A DNA stretch of 39,930 nt from JAYREN01 sp041908845 (GTDB taxonomy: Bacteria > Acidobacteriota > Holophagae > Holophagales > Holophagaceae): contig JAYREN010000006.1 in the NCBI GenBank assembly GCA_041908845.1, positions 1 through 39,930 on the forward strand, in the 5' to 3' direction. Shown here in pieces: positions 1 to 8,007 of this stretch. Made by a program: the position numbers and the translations under genes. How positions within the stretch are numbered: position 1 is the first letter of the stretch; each line of letters starts with the position of its first letter. Below the pieces are notes generated by a model. It was not told the DNA's origin, did no database searches, and saw nothing but the letters and a program-made list of their open reading frames with translations.

Positions 1-881
1 AGGCCACGGTGGACATGGCGCTTCAGCACGGCAACAACATGGGCATCACCAAGACGGACTGGGTGGAGACCGTGCAGTGGATCGAGGAAGAACTCCAGAT
101 GGAGACCGGCGATCCCGAGGCACGGCTACCCCTGGACAAGGTGGGCGCCAAGATCCTCTTCACCGTGAATCCCCGGGAACCCAAGTTCTTCCCCTTGAGC
201 CTGCAGGCCAGCGCCAAGGTCTTCTGGGCCGCCAAGGAAGACTGGACTCTCACCTCCGATCCCGGCTGGGACCTGACCAACTACGGCCTCTTCAACTGCA
301 AGGACGAGGAGGCCGGAACCATCACCCAGAACCTGGTGGATGCCATGGCGCGCCTGGGCTGCGAGACCCTGGTCATCGGTGAGTGCGGCCACGGCTTCGC
401 GTCAGCCCGCTGGGAAGGCCCGGAGTGGCTGCAGCGGGAATACCCGTTCAAGGTCGTGAGCATCCTGGAGCTGATGGACGAGTACATCCGGGATGGGCGG
501 ATAAAGGTCGACCCCGCGAAAAACCCCGCACCTGTTACTCTCCACGATCCCTGCAACCTTGTGCGCCACGGCGGTATCAGCGAGGCTCAGCGGCGGGTGC
601 TGCGGGCCAGCGCGGCGAACTTCGTGGAGATGACGCCCAACCGCGAGCACAACTTCTGCTGTGGCGGCGGCGGCGGGCAGCTGGCCATGGGTCGCTACAA
701 GGCCCGGCGCCTGGAGGCGGGTAGCCCGAAGGCCGCCCAGATCAAGGCCACCGCTGCCGAAGTGGTGGTCACCCCTTGCCACAACTGCGTGGATCAGCTC
801 TCAGAGCTGAACAAGGAGTACAAGCTGAAAGTCCAGATCAAGACTGTCGCCGAAGTGGTGGCGGAGGCGATCGTGACCTGA
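1..881 (+). CDS. CCG-domain (Fe-S)-binding protein, 5' truncated
   Basis: The reading frame is open from the window edge, so the true start lies upstream; the first ATG inside is at 9. The visible part carries a degenerate first cysteine-rich unit (GECGHGFASARW) and a complete second one: HDPCNLVRHGG, then NFCCGGGGG, then TPCHNCVDQL. This CCG pattern is the heterodisulfide reductase HdrB/HdrD, GlpC and DsrK type, which binds a [4Fe-4S] or noncubane cluster and handles electrons or disulfides near the membrane. The first unit has lost the CCG doublet, so probably only the second holds a cluster. Substrate and partner cannot be told from this fragment. A class V aminotransferase follows after 50 bases on the same strand. 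Family assignment is firm; physiological role is not. Confidence 0.8.
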   Translation, partial: ATVDMALQHGNNMGITKTDWVETVQWIEEELQMETGDPEARLPLDKVGAKILFTVNPREPKFFPLSLQASAKVFWAAKEDWTLTSDPGWDLTNYGLFNCKDEEAGTITQNLVDAMARLGCETLVIGECGHGFASARWEGPEWLQREYPFKVVSILELMDEYIRDGRIKVDPAKNPAPVTLHDPCNLVRHGGISEAQRRVLRASAANFVEMTPNREHNFCCGGGGGQLAMGRYKARRLEAGSPKAAQIKATAAEVVVTPCHNCVDQLSELNKEYKLKVQIKTVAEVVAEAIVT

Positions 882-931
882 AAACGGTTCAGGTGTTTTC
901 CTCCCAAGCGAATCCCACATCCGAGGTTTCA

Positions 932-2143
932 ATGAACGCTGCAAGCCCCTTCCTCAACCTTTCCATTCCGCCCGAAGTGAAGATGATCTACCTCGACAAC
1001 GGGGCGACTTCCTTCCCCAAGCCGGCGGAGGTCTACGCCTACATGGACAGCTTCTACCGCAGCGCGGGTGTGAATCCCGGGCGCAGCGGCTTCGATCTCT
1101 GCCTGGAGGCAGGAACCCTCGTGGACGAGACCCGCAAGCTGCTTACGGTCTTCTTCGGCGGCACGGATTCCAATCGTCTGGTCTTCAGCTACAACTCCAC
1201 GGACGCCTTGAACCTCGCGATCTGGGGCACCATCCAGCCCGGCGATCATGTCGTCACCACGCACCTCGAGCACAACGCCACGCTGCGCCCCCTCTGGAAG
1301 CTCGAGCAGGAGGGCGTCCAGGTGGACTGGGTGGACTTCGATGCCCAGGGCTACGTGGATCCCCAGGAGATCATCGGCAAGTTCAAGCCCAACACCAAGG
1401 CCGTGGTGATGAACCACGGTTCCAATGTCATCGGCACGGTTCAGGATGTGGCCACGGTGGGGAAGGCCTGCCGGGCCAAGGGCATCCTGCTGATCCTGGA
1501 CGTGAGCCAGACGGCGGGCATGGTGCCCGTGAAGATGGATGAGCTGAACGCGGACATCGTGTGCTTCACCGGCCACAAGAGCCTGATGGGCCCCATGGGC
1601 ATCGGCGGGATGTACGTGCGCGAGGGCGTGGAGATCGCCCACACCCGCGCCGGCGGCACCGGCGTGAAGAGCGCCCAGCGCAGCCATCTGGACGAATACC
1701 CCTACCGTATGGAGTACGGCACGCCCAACCTGCCGGGCATTGCGGGGCTCAATGCGGGAGTGAAGTGGGTCAACAACCTCGGCATCGAGGCCATTCATCG
1801 CCACGAGATGGCGCTCTGGATGAAGCTGCGGGACGGTCTTGCGGGAATCGAGGGCGTGACGATGTACTGCGCCGAGGATACCGGAAAGCCCCGCATCAGC
1901 GTGCTCTCCTTCAATATCGACGGGCTGGAGGCCATGGACACCGGCACCATGCTGGACGTGGACAACAACATCGCCTGCCGCACGGGCCTGCACTGCACGC
2001 CGATGGTCCACGAGCACCTTGGCACGGACAAGCTCCACGGCGCCGTGCGCTTCGGGATCGGCGCCTTCAACACCGAGGCCCACATCGATGCCGCCATCGC
2101 GGGCGTTAAGGATATCGCCGAGATGCAGCGGAAGCGGCGATAG
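932..2143 (+). CDS. Class V aminotransferase, cysteine desulfurase family
   Basis: PLP enzyme of fold type I, 403 residues from this start. MIYLDNGATSFPKP (18-31) is the typical N-terminus of the family. The PLP lysine is Lys216 in CFTGHKSLMG, the ring-stacking histidine lies in THLEHNA (111-117), and the catalytic-loop cysteine is Cys355 in CRTGLHCTPM. The RTGLHC loop places it with the stand-alone cysteine desulfurase-like proteins (EF2568 type) rather than housekeeping IscS, so the substrate may be cysteine or selenocysteine. ATG 932 was chosen for GAGG at 923-926; ATG 983 (MIYLDNG) is the other likely start, giving 386 residues, the usual family length. No iscU or thiI lies beside it. A link to the upstream Fe-S protein is only suggested by adjacency. 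Confidence 0.8.
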   Translation: MNAASPFLNLSIPPEVKMIYLDNGATSFPKPAEVYAYMDSFYRSAGVNPGRSGFDLCLEAGTLVDETRKLLTVFFGGTDSNRLVFSYNSTDALNLAIWGTIQPGDHVVTTHLEHNATLRPLWKLEQEGVQVDWVDFDAQGYVDPQEIIGKFKPNTKAVVMNHGSNVIGTVQDVATVGKACRAKGILLILDVSQTAGMVPVKMDELNADIVCFTGHKSLMGPMGIGGMYVREGVEIAHTRAGGTGVKSAQRSHLDEYPYRMEYGTPNLPGIAGLNAGVKWVNNLGIEAIHRHEMALWMKLRDGLAGIEGVTMYCAEDTGKPRISVLSFNIDGLEAMDTGTMLDVDNNIACRTGLHCTPMVHEHLGTDKLHGAVRFGIGAFNTEAHIDAAIAGVKDIAEMQRKRR

Positions 2144-2199
2144 GCCAAAATTCCAAGGCTTCCTTTGACGGAGTGCGGCAGAACCGGTACACCGGATGG

Positions 2200-2766
2200 A
2201 TGCGTGCCCTGCTGTTGGACAACCTCGACTCCTTCACCCACAACGTCCGCCAGGGCCTGGTGGAGGCGGGAGCCGAGGTGCGCGTGCTGCGGCGTGACCA
2301 GACCTGCCTGGCCGAAATTCTGGCAGCCGAAATGGATCTCCTGGTCCTCAGCCCTGGGCCCGGTCGACCCGAAGACGCCACGCTCTCGCTGGAGACCATT
2401 CAGGTCTTGGCGGGGCGCCTGCCGATCCTGGGGGTCTGCCTGGGTCACCAGTGTCTGGCCCTGGCCTTCGGAGGCGCGGTGGGCCGCGCTCCCGCTCCGG
2501 TGCACGGAAAGGTGTCCCGCATTCGCCACGAGGGACGTGGCCTCTTCGAGGGCTTGCCCGATCCCTTCGATGCTGGGCGCTACCACAGCCTCACGGTGAC
2601 TCGGCTCCCCGGATGTCTGGAAGCCACCGCCTGGAGCGAAGAGGGCCTCGTCATGGGGCTCCGCCATCGTGACCTTCCCATCGCGGGAGTTCAGTTTCAC
2701 CCCGACTCCTTCCTCACGCCTCAGGGCTCCGTGATCTTCCGCCATGCGCTCGCGGGTCGTTTCTGA
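2200..2766 (+). CDS. pabA: Aminodeoxychorismate/anthranilate synthase glutamine amidotransferase
   Basis: Class I glutamine amidotransferase, 188 residues, which releases ammonia from glutamine for the partner synthase. Visible motifs are LLLDNLDSFTHNV at the N-terminus, the oxyanion-loop SPGPGRPED (51-59), the nucleophile Cys80 in GVCLGHQ, and the catalytic histidine His167 in VQFHPDS. The third triad residue is normally Glu (HPE); here it is Asp169, an uncommon substitution. ATG 2200 matches the family's start; a GTG at 2173 in the same frame would add nine residues without homology-like content. No strong Shine-Dalgarno is visible. It overlaps pabB by 23 bases, and pabB has the PIKGT signature, so PabA is a better name than TrpG, though the subunit may serve both enzymes. 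Confidence 0.85.
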   Translation: MRALLLDNLDSFTHNVRQGLVEAGAEVRVLRRDQTCLAEILAAEMDLLVLSPGPGRPEDATLSLETIQVLAGRLPILGVCLGHQCLALAFGGAVGRAPAPVHGKVSRIRHEGRGLFEGLPDPFDAGRYHSLTVTRLPGCLEATAWSEEGLVMGLRHRDLPIAGVQFHPDSFLTPQGSVIFRHALAGRF

Positions 2767-4000
2767 AGCCTGGCGGGTGGAGGCCCGCTCCCTGGAGACT
2801 TCGGACTTCTTCGCCGAGCTGCCTTCCTGTCCCTTTGCCTTCCTGTACGGGAGTGGCCGGTGGCTCATATTGGCGGAGGATCCCCTGGTTTGTCTGGACA
2901 GTGCTTGTCCAGACAAACTTCTTTTCGAGCGAAGCGGGTCGCTGCCACCGATCCAGCCGGACCTCATCGGCCATGTGAACTACGAGTACGGATATCGATT
3001 GGATCCGGCGCTGCCACCCGCTCCCACCAGTGTCGACCCGCTCCCGGATTTTCAACTGGTGCTGTATCGCCGGGTGCGGCTCTACGACCGCGTGGAGGGG
3101 CGCCTGTACACGGCTGAGCGGAAAAACGAGCGCACCACGGAGGCCTGTCCTCATGCGCTTGGCAAGGGCGCCTTCGCGGCCCGCAAGATCGGAGACAGCG
3201 ACCACCGCCAGGGTTATGAGGCCAAGGTCGAACGCATCCGGGAGGAGATCGCCCGGGGCAATGTCTACCAGGTGAACCTCACGCGGCAGGAATCCTGGGC
3301 CTGGGAAGGGGACCTGTCCGTTTTCGCTAGACGTCTCTGCGACCTGAACCCGGCGCCCTACTCCGCCCTGGTGGCGGGCCCGGGGTGGAGCGTAGTTTCA
3401 TCCTCGCCGGAATCCTTCCTGCGCATCGAGGGGGGGCGCCTGATTACCCGTCCCATCAAGGGCACCGCGCCAAGGGGGCGCACCGAAGAAGAAGATCGAG
3501 GGCTGGGTTCCCAGCTACTAGGGAGCGCCAAGAACCGCAGTGAACTTGCGATGATCGTGGACCTGCTGCGCAACGATCTGAACCGGGTCTGTCGCGTTCC
3601 CTCGGTGCGGGTGGACGCCTTTCCCGTGCTCGAAAGCTACGCCAATGTGCATCATCTCGTGGCAGAGGTTTCGGGTGCCCTGCGGCCCGAGGTGTCCCTG
3701 GACGGGCTGCTTCGGGCCACCTTCCCCGGCGGCTCCATCACGGGCTGTCCCAAACTCGCCGCCATGGCGCTCATTCGAGAGCTGGAATCCGTGCCGAGGC
3801 GCATCTACACCGGGGCCCTGGGCTGGTGCCGATCGGATCTTCGTCAGGCAGAATTCGCCATCGCCATCCGCACGGCCTGGGCCTGGGGCAGCGAACTGCG
3901 CTTCGGGTTGGGGGGCGGCATCGTCTGGGATTCCGATCCTCGCGAGGAGTTCGAAGAAACGCTGCACAAGGGAAGGAGCCTGGTCCGATGCTTGAGCTGA
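2744..4000 (+). CDS. pabB: Aminodeoxychorismate synthase component I
   Basis: Chorismate-utilising enzyme, 418 residues, which converts chorismate plus ammonia to 4-amino-4-deoxychorismate in p-aminobenzoate and folate synthesis. The chorismate-binding domain spans roughly 150-415 with SPESF (221-225), PIKGT (237-241), NRSELAMIVDLLRNDL (264-279) and FPGGSITGCPK (327-337). Lys239 in PIKGT is the diagnostic PabB lysine; anthranilate synthases have PIAGT, so this is PabB and not TrpE. The N-terminal 140 residues are short and divergent, and codons 49-58 are built on a perfect 13-bp inverted repeat. The start overlaps the end of pabA and the gene end overlaps pabC, so the three are translationally coupled. 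Confidence 0.9.
   Translation: MRSRVVSEAWRVEARSLETSDFFAELPSCPFAFLYGSGRWLILAEDPLVCLDSACPDKLLFERSGSLPPIQPDLIGHVNYEYGYRLDPALPPAPTSVDPLPDFQLVLYRRVRLYDRVEGRLYTAERKNERTTEACPHALGKGAFAARKIGDSDHRQGYEAKVERIREEIARGNVYQVNLTRQESWAWEGDLSVFARRLCDLNPAPYSALVAGPGWSVVSSSPESFLRIEGGRLITRPIKGTAPRGRTEEEDRGLGSQLLGSAKNRSELAMIVDLLRNDLNRVCRVPSVRVDAFPVLESYANVHHLVAEVSGALRPEVSLDGLLRATFPGGSITGCPKLAAMALIRELESVPRRIYTGALGWCRSDLRQAEFAIAIRTAWAWGSELRFGLGGGIVWDSDPREEFEETLHKGRSLVRCLS
2888..2918. repeat. Perfect 13-bp inverted repeat inside pabB
   Basis: GTTTGTCTGGACA (2888-2900) and its exact complement TGTCCAGACAAAC (2906-2918) are separated by GTGCT. A 13-bp perfect stem with a 5-nt loop within coding sequence is much more than chance gives at this spot. 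It is followed by TTCTTTTCG, a pyrimidine-rich but not pure T tract. It could act as an attenuation or pausing hairpin within the pab mRNA, or be a protein-binding operator; which one cannot be decided from sequence. Confidence 0.75.
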
Positions 4001-4731
4001 GCGCCCTTACGCAGGTGGACTTGAGATCCAGTGACGTGCGCCATGGGCGAGGCCTCTTCGAGACGATCCGGGTGCAGGAAGGGGAGCCCCGCTGGCTGGA
4101 GCTGCATCTGGAACGATTGGCCGGGGGCTGTGCCTTTCTGGGCCTGGCGCCCCCGCCCCCGGCGGAGACTGTCCGCGCCTTCCTCCACGCCCATGGCGAA
4201 TGCGCAAGGGTTGGGAAGGGTGTCCTGCGATTGATCGCCGCCGATGGTCTTTTGCGGGTCTTCGTTGAATCCTTGCCCCCGGCCTTGCCCGCTGCGGTGG
4301 GGTTGGGACGCAGCCTGGAGACCGTACGATTCAGCGGCAATCCTCTCAATCGATTCAAGACGCTCTCCTACCTGGAGAACCTGCGTCTGGCGGAGGAGGC
4401 CCGGGGCCGGGGCCTCTTCGACGTGATCGCCCTCAACGAGCGGGGGCATCTCTGCGATGGGGGGCGCACCTCGCTTTTCATCGTGCTCGGAGGGCGAATC
4501 TGGACGCCGCCTGAGGGAGATGGAGCCTTGCCTGGCATTGCCCGGCGGGTGCTGCTGGAAGCCGGATGGGCGGCCGAGGCAACGCTCGCCTGGAGCGATG
4601 CGGAGAGGGCGGAGAGCGTGTTTCTGGCCAATGCCCTCCGGGGCGTGATCCCGGTGGAGCGGTTGGAAGGCGGGGCCCCCATGGAACAGGGGCATCCCCT
4701 GGTGTTGGGAGCCGCTGAACGACTTGCCTGA
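3988..4731 (+). CDS. pabC: Aminodeoxychorismate lyase, class IV aminotransferase
   Basis: PLP-dependent fold type IV enzyme, 247 residues, which cleaves 4-amino-4-deoxychorismate to p-aminobenzoate and pyruvate. HGRGLFETIRV (19-29) is the classic N-terminal strand; Lys124 in NRFKTLSYLENL is the PLP lysine; NERGHLCDGGRTSLF corresponds to the family's phosphate-binding stretch, usually NxxGxxxExxxxN, here with Asp for Glu and Ser-Leu for Ser-Asn. ATG 3988 lies 9 bases after GGAAGGAG (3971-3978) and overlaps the end of pabB by 13 bases. A branched-chain or D-amino acid aminotransferase would look similar, but the position behind pabA and pabB settles it. A weak hairpin (TTCAC/GTGAA, 4763-4777) follows the gene. 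Confidence 0.85.
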   Translation: MLELSALTQVDLRSSDVRHGRGLFETIRVQEGEPRWLELHLERLAGGCAFLGLAPPPPAETVRAFLHAHGECARVGKGVLRLIAADGLLRVFVESLPPALPAAVGLGRSLETVRFSGNPLNRFKTLSYLENLRLAEEARGRGLFDVIALNERGHLCDGGRTSLFIVLGGRIWTPPEGDGALPGIARRVLLEAGWAAEATLAWSDAERAESVFLANALRGVIPVERLEGGAPMEQGHPLVLGAAERLA

Positions 4732-4854
4732 ACCAGGTATGGGTCACGGGATCCATCGGGAGTTCACGGACGGTGAATTTGACACCTGGGCGTAAAATGT
4801 CCCCTCGGGTGATTTCTGGGCCGAGAGCTAGTCCGGGCGGTTTCGGAGGGTGCC

Positions 4855-6300
4855 ATGAACCACTTCCTCCACCAGCAGGAGATTCGCGACCGGCGAAGGG
4901 CGGGCGACCGCAGGCAGATCAGGGACCGTCGGAAACCGGGGCTCCGGACGCGTCTGACCGATGGCAGTCATCGGATCCATCCCGAAGGCCAAGCATGGCC
5001 TTCGGGAGGCATGGTTGTGGAGCGGCGCGCCCGGACCGAAGAATCCCTGCGGGTGGAGGCGCTCCTGGATCTCTGCGAGTCTCTCTCTTCCGAGGACACC
5101 CGGACGATTCTTCATGATTTGCGGGAGCATCAGTCCGAACTCGAACTCAGAAACGAAGAGTTGGCTCGAGCCAAGCAGGACCTGGAGGCGGCCCGGACTC
5201 GCTACGCCGATCTCTATGACCAGGCTCCGGTGGGCTACTGCAGTCTGGATACTCAAGGGCGGATTACCGAGGCCAACCTGAGGTTTGCGGCGCTGCTGGA
5301 CGAAGATCGCAATGCACTTTCGGGTCGCTCTTTGCTCGATTTCGTCCTGCCTTCGGATCGAGGAGTCTTCGAGGGGCTTGTGAGTCGGTTGTCGGAAACG
5401 CCACGGGCCTGCGAGTTGCGGATGAGGACCGCTCGAAATGCAGTCTTCTCGGCGCTCCTCGAGTGCCAGATTGCTGGAAAGAACAGTGGAGACGCTGCAA
5501 TCCATCTCGTCGTGGCCGACGTGAGCGAGCACCGGCGGATGGAAGCCGAAAACCGCCAGCTCCAGAAGTCGGAAAGCCTGGCTCGCATGGCAGGGGCCAT
5601 CGCCCATCTCTTCAACAACGAGCTTCAGGTGGTGATGGGGAGTCTGGATCTTTTGGAGGAACTCCCAAGGGGAGCGAGCTTCGAACGCTGCCTGGGCTGT
5701 GGCAAGAAGGCCGCCGAGCAGGCGGCGGAAGTGAGCCGCCTGCTCCTGGTTTACCTTGGGAAGGGAGCCGTACATCGGCAGCCCTGCCTCCTTTCAGAGC
5801 TCTGCCGGGAGAGCCTGATCTCGGTTCAGTGTCTCCAGACGGGAAACGTGACCCTGGAGGTCGCGCTGCCCACGCCAGGTCCGACCATCAGCGCGCATCC
5901 GGAAATGGTTCAGCAGGCCATTGGGAATCTGATCAGCAACGCCTGGGAGGCCGCAGGAAACGGCCAGGGGAGTGTTCAACTTTCGCTCAGCGTTTGCGCA
6001 GCCGAGGAGATCCCCACCGCCCATCGCTTTCCCGTCGATTGGCAGACGCAGGATCCCGAATTTGCCTGTCTCGAGGTGGCAGACACTGGTGTTGGCATCC
6101 CAGAGGCGGACATCGAGAAGCTCTTTGATCCCTTTTTCACGACCAAGTTCGCAGGGCGAGGCCTCGGTCTGTCGGTGGTGCTGGGCGTCGTTCACGCGCA
6201 CGGGGCGGGGGTAACCGTTGAATCGAGGTGTGGTGAGGGCAGCGTGTTCCGTATCTTCTTCCCTTTGCTAAGGGATGCGGAGGGAGGAACACGCTCCTGA
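4855..6300 (+). CDS. Soluble PAS-domain sensor histidine kinase, orphan
   Basis: Cytoplasmic two-component kinase of 481 residues, with no membrane segment. Order: a basic head with repeated DRR triplets (residues 11-27); a coiled-coil linker (about 85-115, rich in E, L, R); a PAS domain (about 118-225, DLYDQAPVGYCSLD); a phosphoacceptor helix with His251 in GAIAHLFNNELQ; and an ATPase domain with N-box GNLISNAWEAA (357-367), DTGVGI (410-415), FDPFF (424-428) and GRGLGLS (434-440). The AHxFNN form marks the NtrB-like HisKA class. The start is supported by GGAGGG (4846-4851). There is no response regulator beside it, so its partner is elsewhere. The signal bound by the PAS domain is unknown. 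Confidence 0.85.
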   Translation: MNHFLHQQEIRDRRRAGDRRQIRDRRKPGLRTRLTDGSHRIHPEGQAWPSGGMVVERRARTEESLRVEALLDLCESLSSEDTRTILHDLREHQSELELRNEELARAKQDLEAARTRYADLYDQAPVGYCSLDTQGRITEANLRFAALLDEDRNALSGRSLLDFVLPSDRGVFEGLVSRLSETPRACELRMRTARNAVFSALLECQIAGKNSGDAAIHLVVADVSEHRRMEAENRQLQKSESLARMAGAIAHLFNNELQVVMGSLDLLEELPRGASFERCLGCGKKAAEQAAEVSRLLLVYLGKGAVHRQPCLLSELCRESLISVQCLQTGNVTLEVALPTPGPTISAHPEMVQQAIGNLISNAWEAAGNGQGSVQLSLSVCAAEEIPTAHRFPVDWQTQDPEFACLEVADTGVGIPEADIEKLFDPFFTTKFAGRGLGLSVVLGVVHAHGAGVTVESRCGEGSVFRIFFPLLRDAEGGTRS

Positions 6301-6319
6301 GTGGTATGGGGTCAGGTGA

Positions 6320-7219
6320 TCACTTCAGGAAGAAAAGCGCCGCGGCCCCGGACAAGGTGATGAGGGTGCCCAGAATAGCCAGGGGCGTCACCCGCTCCTT
6401 GAAGGCGAAGAACGAGACCGGCAGCAGAATCACCGGAGACAGGGACATGAGCGTTGAAGCCACGCCAAGGTACTTGGCATGGCCGATGGCGAAGAGCGAG
6501 AGCACCACCCCAAGCACCGGACCCGTGGCCGCACCCAAGGCGATGAATGCGAAGGCGCGGCGGTCCTTGAGGCGCAGGAAATTGTCCAGCAACTGCCTAC
6601 GCAGCAGGAGCCAGACGGACAGGGCCAGAGTGCCGGCGCTCACGCGAATGAGATTGGCCGAGATGGGGCTGTAGTCGCCCGCCATGCCGTACTTGGATAG
6701 CAGGAAACCGATGGCCTGACCCAGGGCGCCACCGAGGGCGAGCAGGATGCCCAGCGTAAGTCTCTTCGGTTTCCCGCCGTCTGCGGCGGAGGAGTGATCG
6801 CCCACCACCAGGGCAATGCCCCCGAGGGTTGTGGCCATGGCCAGGATCCGGGGCCAGCTCATGGTCTGGCCGAGCAGCGCCCAGGCCAGCACCGCTGCAA
6901 AGACCGGCCACAGCGTCATGATGAGCATGGTGAGTCGTGGCCCCAGCAGCACCAGGGCCTCGAAGAGCACGGCATCCCCGAGAGCGAACCCGATGAGCCC
7001 CGATATACCCAAGACGCTCAGTCGCCAGGGTTCGGGATGGGGTAGCAGGCTGCCGGACATGGCCAGGTGCAGCAGCAGCATGGCGAGCAGCGCGATCCAG
7101 AGACGGACGATGTTCACCGTGGAGCTGCCTACCCGCCGCCCGGCGATGGTGAAGCACACGGAGTTGGCCGACCAGCAGACGGCCGTGAGGATCGAGGCGA
7201 ATTCACCGATGTAGGGCAT
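6320..7219 (-). CDS. EamA/DMT-family membrane transporter
   Basis: Inner-membrane protein of 299 residues with about ten hydrophobic segments in two similar halves (two EamA repeats), the usual build of drug/metabolite transporters. The N-terminal half holds GEFASILTAVCWSANSVCF and the second half begins near LLALGGALGQAIGFLLS. ATG 7219 is preceded by GGAG at 4-5 bases, better than the upstream start at 7282. The substrate cannot be predicted; amino acids, purines and small organic ions are all known for the family. It is convergent with the histidine kinase, only 19 bases apart, and divergent from the arsenic block. Confidence 0.85.
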   Translation of the reverse strand: MPYIGEFASILTAVCWSANSVCFTIAGRRVGSSTVNIVRLWIALLAMLLLHLAMSGSLLPHPEPWRLSVLGISGLIGFALGDAVLFEALVLLGPRLTMLIMTLWPVFAAVLAWALLGQTMSWPRILAMATTLGGIALVVGDHSSAADGGKPKRLTLGILLALGGALGQAIGFLLSKYGMAGDYSPISANLIRVSAGTLALSVWLLLRRQLLDNFLRLKDRRAFAFIALGAATGPVLGVVLSLFAIGHAKYLGVASTLMSLSPVILLPVSFFAFKERVTPLAILGTLITLSGAAALFFLK

Positions 7220-7247
7220 GGAACTCCGGCGCGGAGGCAAAGGCATC

Positions 7248-7253
7248 ATAATA
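7248..7253 (-). promoter_or_regulatory. Possible -10 box for the EamA transporter
   Basis: On the minus strand TATTAT lies 28 bases before the start codon at 7219. The region 17 bases further upstream (TGGCTC) is a poor -35, so this is a weak call. The box sits within an ATCAT-N6-ATGAT dyad (7245-7260). Confidence 0.3.
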
Positions 7254-7266
7254 CGATGATTGTGAG

Positions 7267-7292
7267 CCGTGAGCCAGGACACAGGCTCACGG
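7267..7292. repeat. 9-bp inverted repeat in divergent intergenic region
   Basis: CCGTGAGCC (7267-7275) and GGCTCACGG (7284-7292) flank 8 bases. It lies between the divergent transporter gene and the Cys-tailed gene at 7382, so it could be an operator for either, or a short hairpin. No known regulator motif is recognised. Confidence 0.5.
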
Positions 7293-7381
7293 GTACCCCT
7301 TCTGGCATCCTAGGGATTGGCCAGGAATGCGGGTGAACCGACTTCCCGATCAGGCCTTACCCGTTCTCTCTGGAGCCTCCC

Positions 7382-7729
7382 ATGAGTCAAGAAGCCGCCG
7401 CCCCCGCCGAAACCCAGATCAATGAAGCCGTAACGGAGCTCATCGCCCTGGGGGCCGCCATGGCCGCCAACAACGAAGAGGCCTTCCAGGTCCACCACTT
7501 CCGCCTGCACAAGCTGGGGGTGGCCCGGGAGGACATGATCAAGGCCGTGAACATCGCGCTCCAGGTCAAGATGGCACCCCATCGCTCGCTGGTGGAGATG
7601 GCCGAGCACTATCTCGTGGGCGGCGCCAAGCCCGAGGGCGGCTGCTGTGGGGGTGGCGGTGAGTGTGGCTGCGAAGAGGGCGAGTGCAGTGAAGAAGGCT
7701 GCGGCGAGGGTGGCTGCGGCTGTCATTGA
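7382..7729 (+). CDS. CMD-like small protein with eight-cysteine tail
   Basis: 115 residues. Residues 12-78 form three helices that resemble the carboxymuconolactone decarboxylase/AhpD core (IALGAAMAANNEEAFQVHH), but the catalytic CxxC of AhpD is absent (NNEEAF in its place), so peroxidase or disulfide chemistry at that site is unlikely. Residues 85-115 are a Gly/Glu/Cys tail with Cys at 88, 89, 95, 97, 102, 107, 112 and 114 and a C-terminal Cys-His; such a tail could bind As(III), Zn or Cu. GGAG at 7372-7375 supports the start. A secreted YHS protein follows after 23 bases, then the arsenic operon. The metal-binding role is inferred from the tail and the neighbours; I do not recognise a named family with this exact architecture. 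Confidence 0.75.
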   Translation: MSQEAAAPAETQINEAVTELIALGAAMAANNEEAFQVHHFRLHKLGVAREDMIKAVNIALQVKMAPHRSLVEMAEHYLVGGAKPEGGCCGGGGECGCEEGECSEEGCGEGGCGCH

Positions 7730-7752
7730 TTCAATTTCTCGGAGGTTCCGCC

Positions 7753-7992
7753 ATGTGGAATGTCGCGTTGGTCGCTCTGGTGATGGTCGTTCCCCAGGGG
7801 ACCCCCAAGGTCAAGCCTGCTTCCAACAAGACCTGCCCTGGGTGTGGGTCCGCCGTTGACGTCAAGAGTCCCGAGCTGGTGGTGCGGGGACGAGCCTATC
7901 GCTTCTGCTGCTCCCACTGTGGGGAGATGGTCCAGAAGAATCCGGACAAGTTCCTGGAGAAGGATGGCACGCCCCGAAACACCAAGCGGTAG
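7753..7992 (+). CDS. Small exported YHS/TRASH-type metal-binding protein
   Basis: 79 residues: a short hydrophobic leader (MWNVALVALVMVVP), then CPGCG (28-32), a strand-rich middle with RGRAYRFCC, and FCCSHC (51-56) followed by QKNPDKFLE. This two-knuckle cysteine arrangement with a following NPxKFL is typical of YHS and TRASH domains, found on heavy-metal proteins. It is likely periplasmic or membrane-tethered. GGAGG (7741-7745) sits 7 bases before ATG 7753; an in-frame ATG at 7726 overlaps the previous stop and has no better signal. Position between the Cys-tailed protein and arsR suggests a metal or metalloid carrier function, which is inference. Confidence 0.75.
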   Translation: MWNVALVALVMVVPQGTPKVKPASNKTCPGCGSAVDVKSPELVVRGRAYRFCCSHCGEMVQKNPDKFLEKDGTPRNTKR

Positions 7993-8007
7993 CCCCAGGT
8001 ATTTGTG

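Noticed and set aside
929..2083. Minus-strand 384-codon frame opposite the class V aminotransferase
   Set aside because: No motif; the opposite strand has an intact PLP enzyme.
4779..4784. TTGACA as -35 of the histidine kinase gene
   Set aside because: The nearest -10-like box TAAAAT (4793-4798) is only 8 bases away and nothing fits at 16-18 bases.
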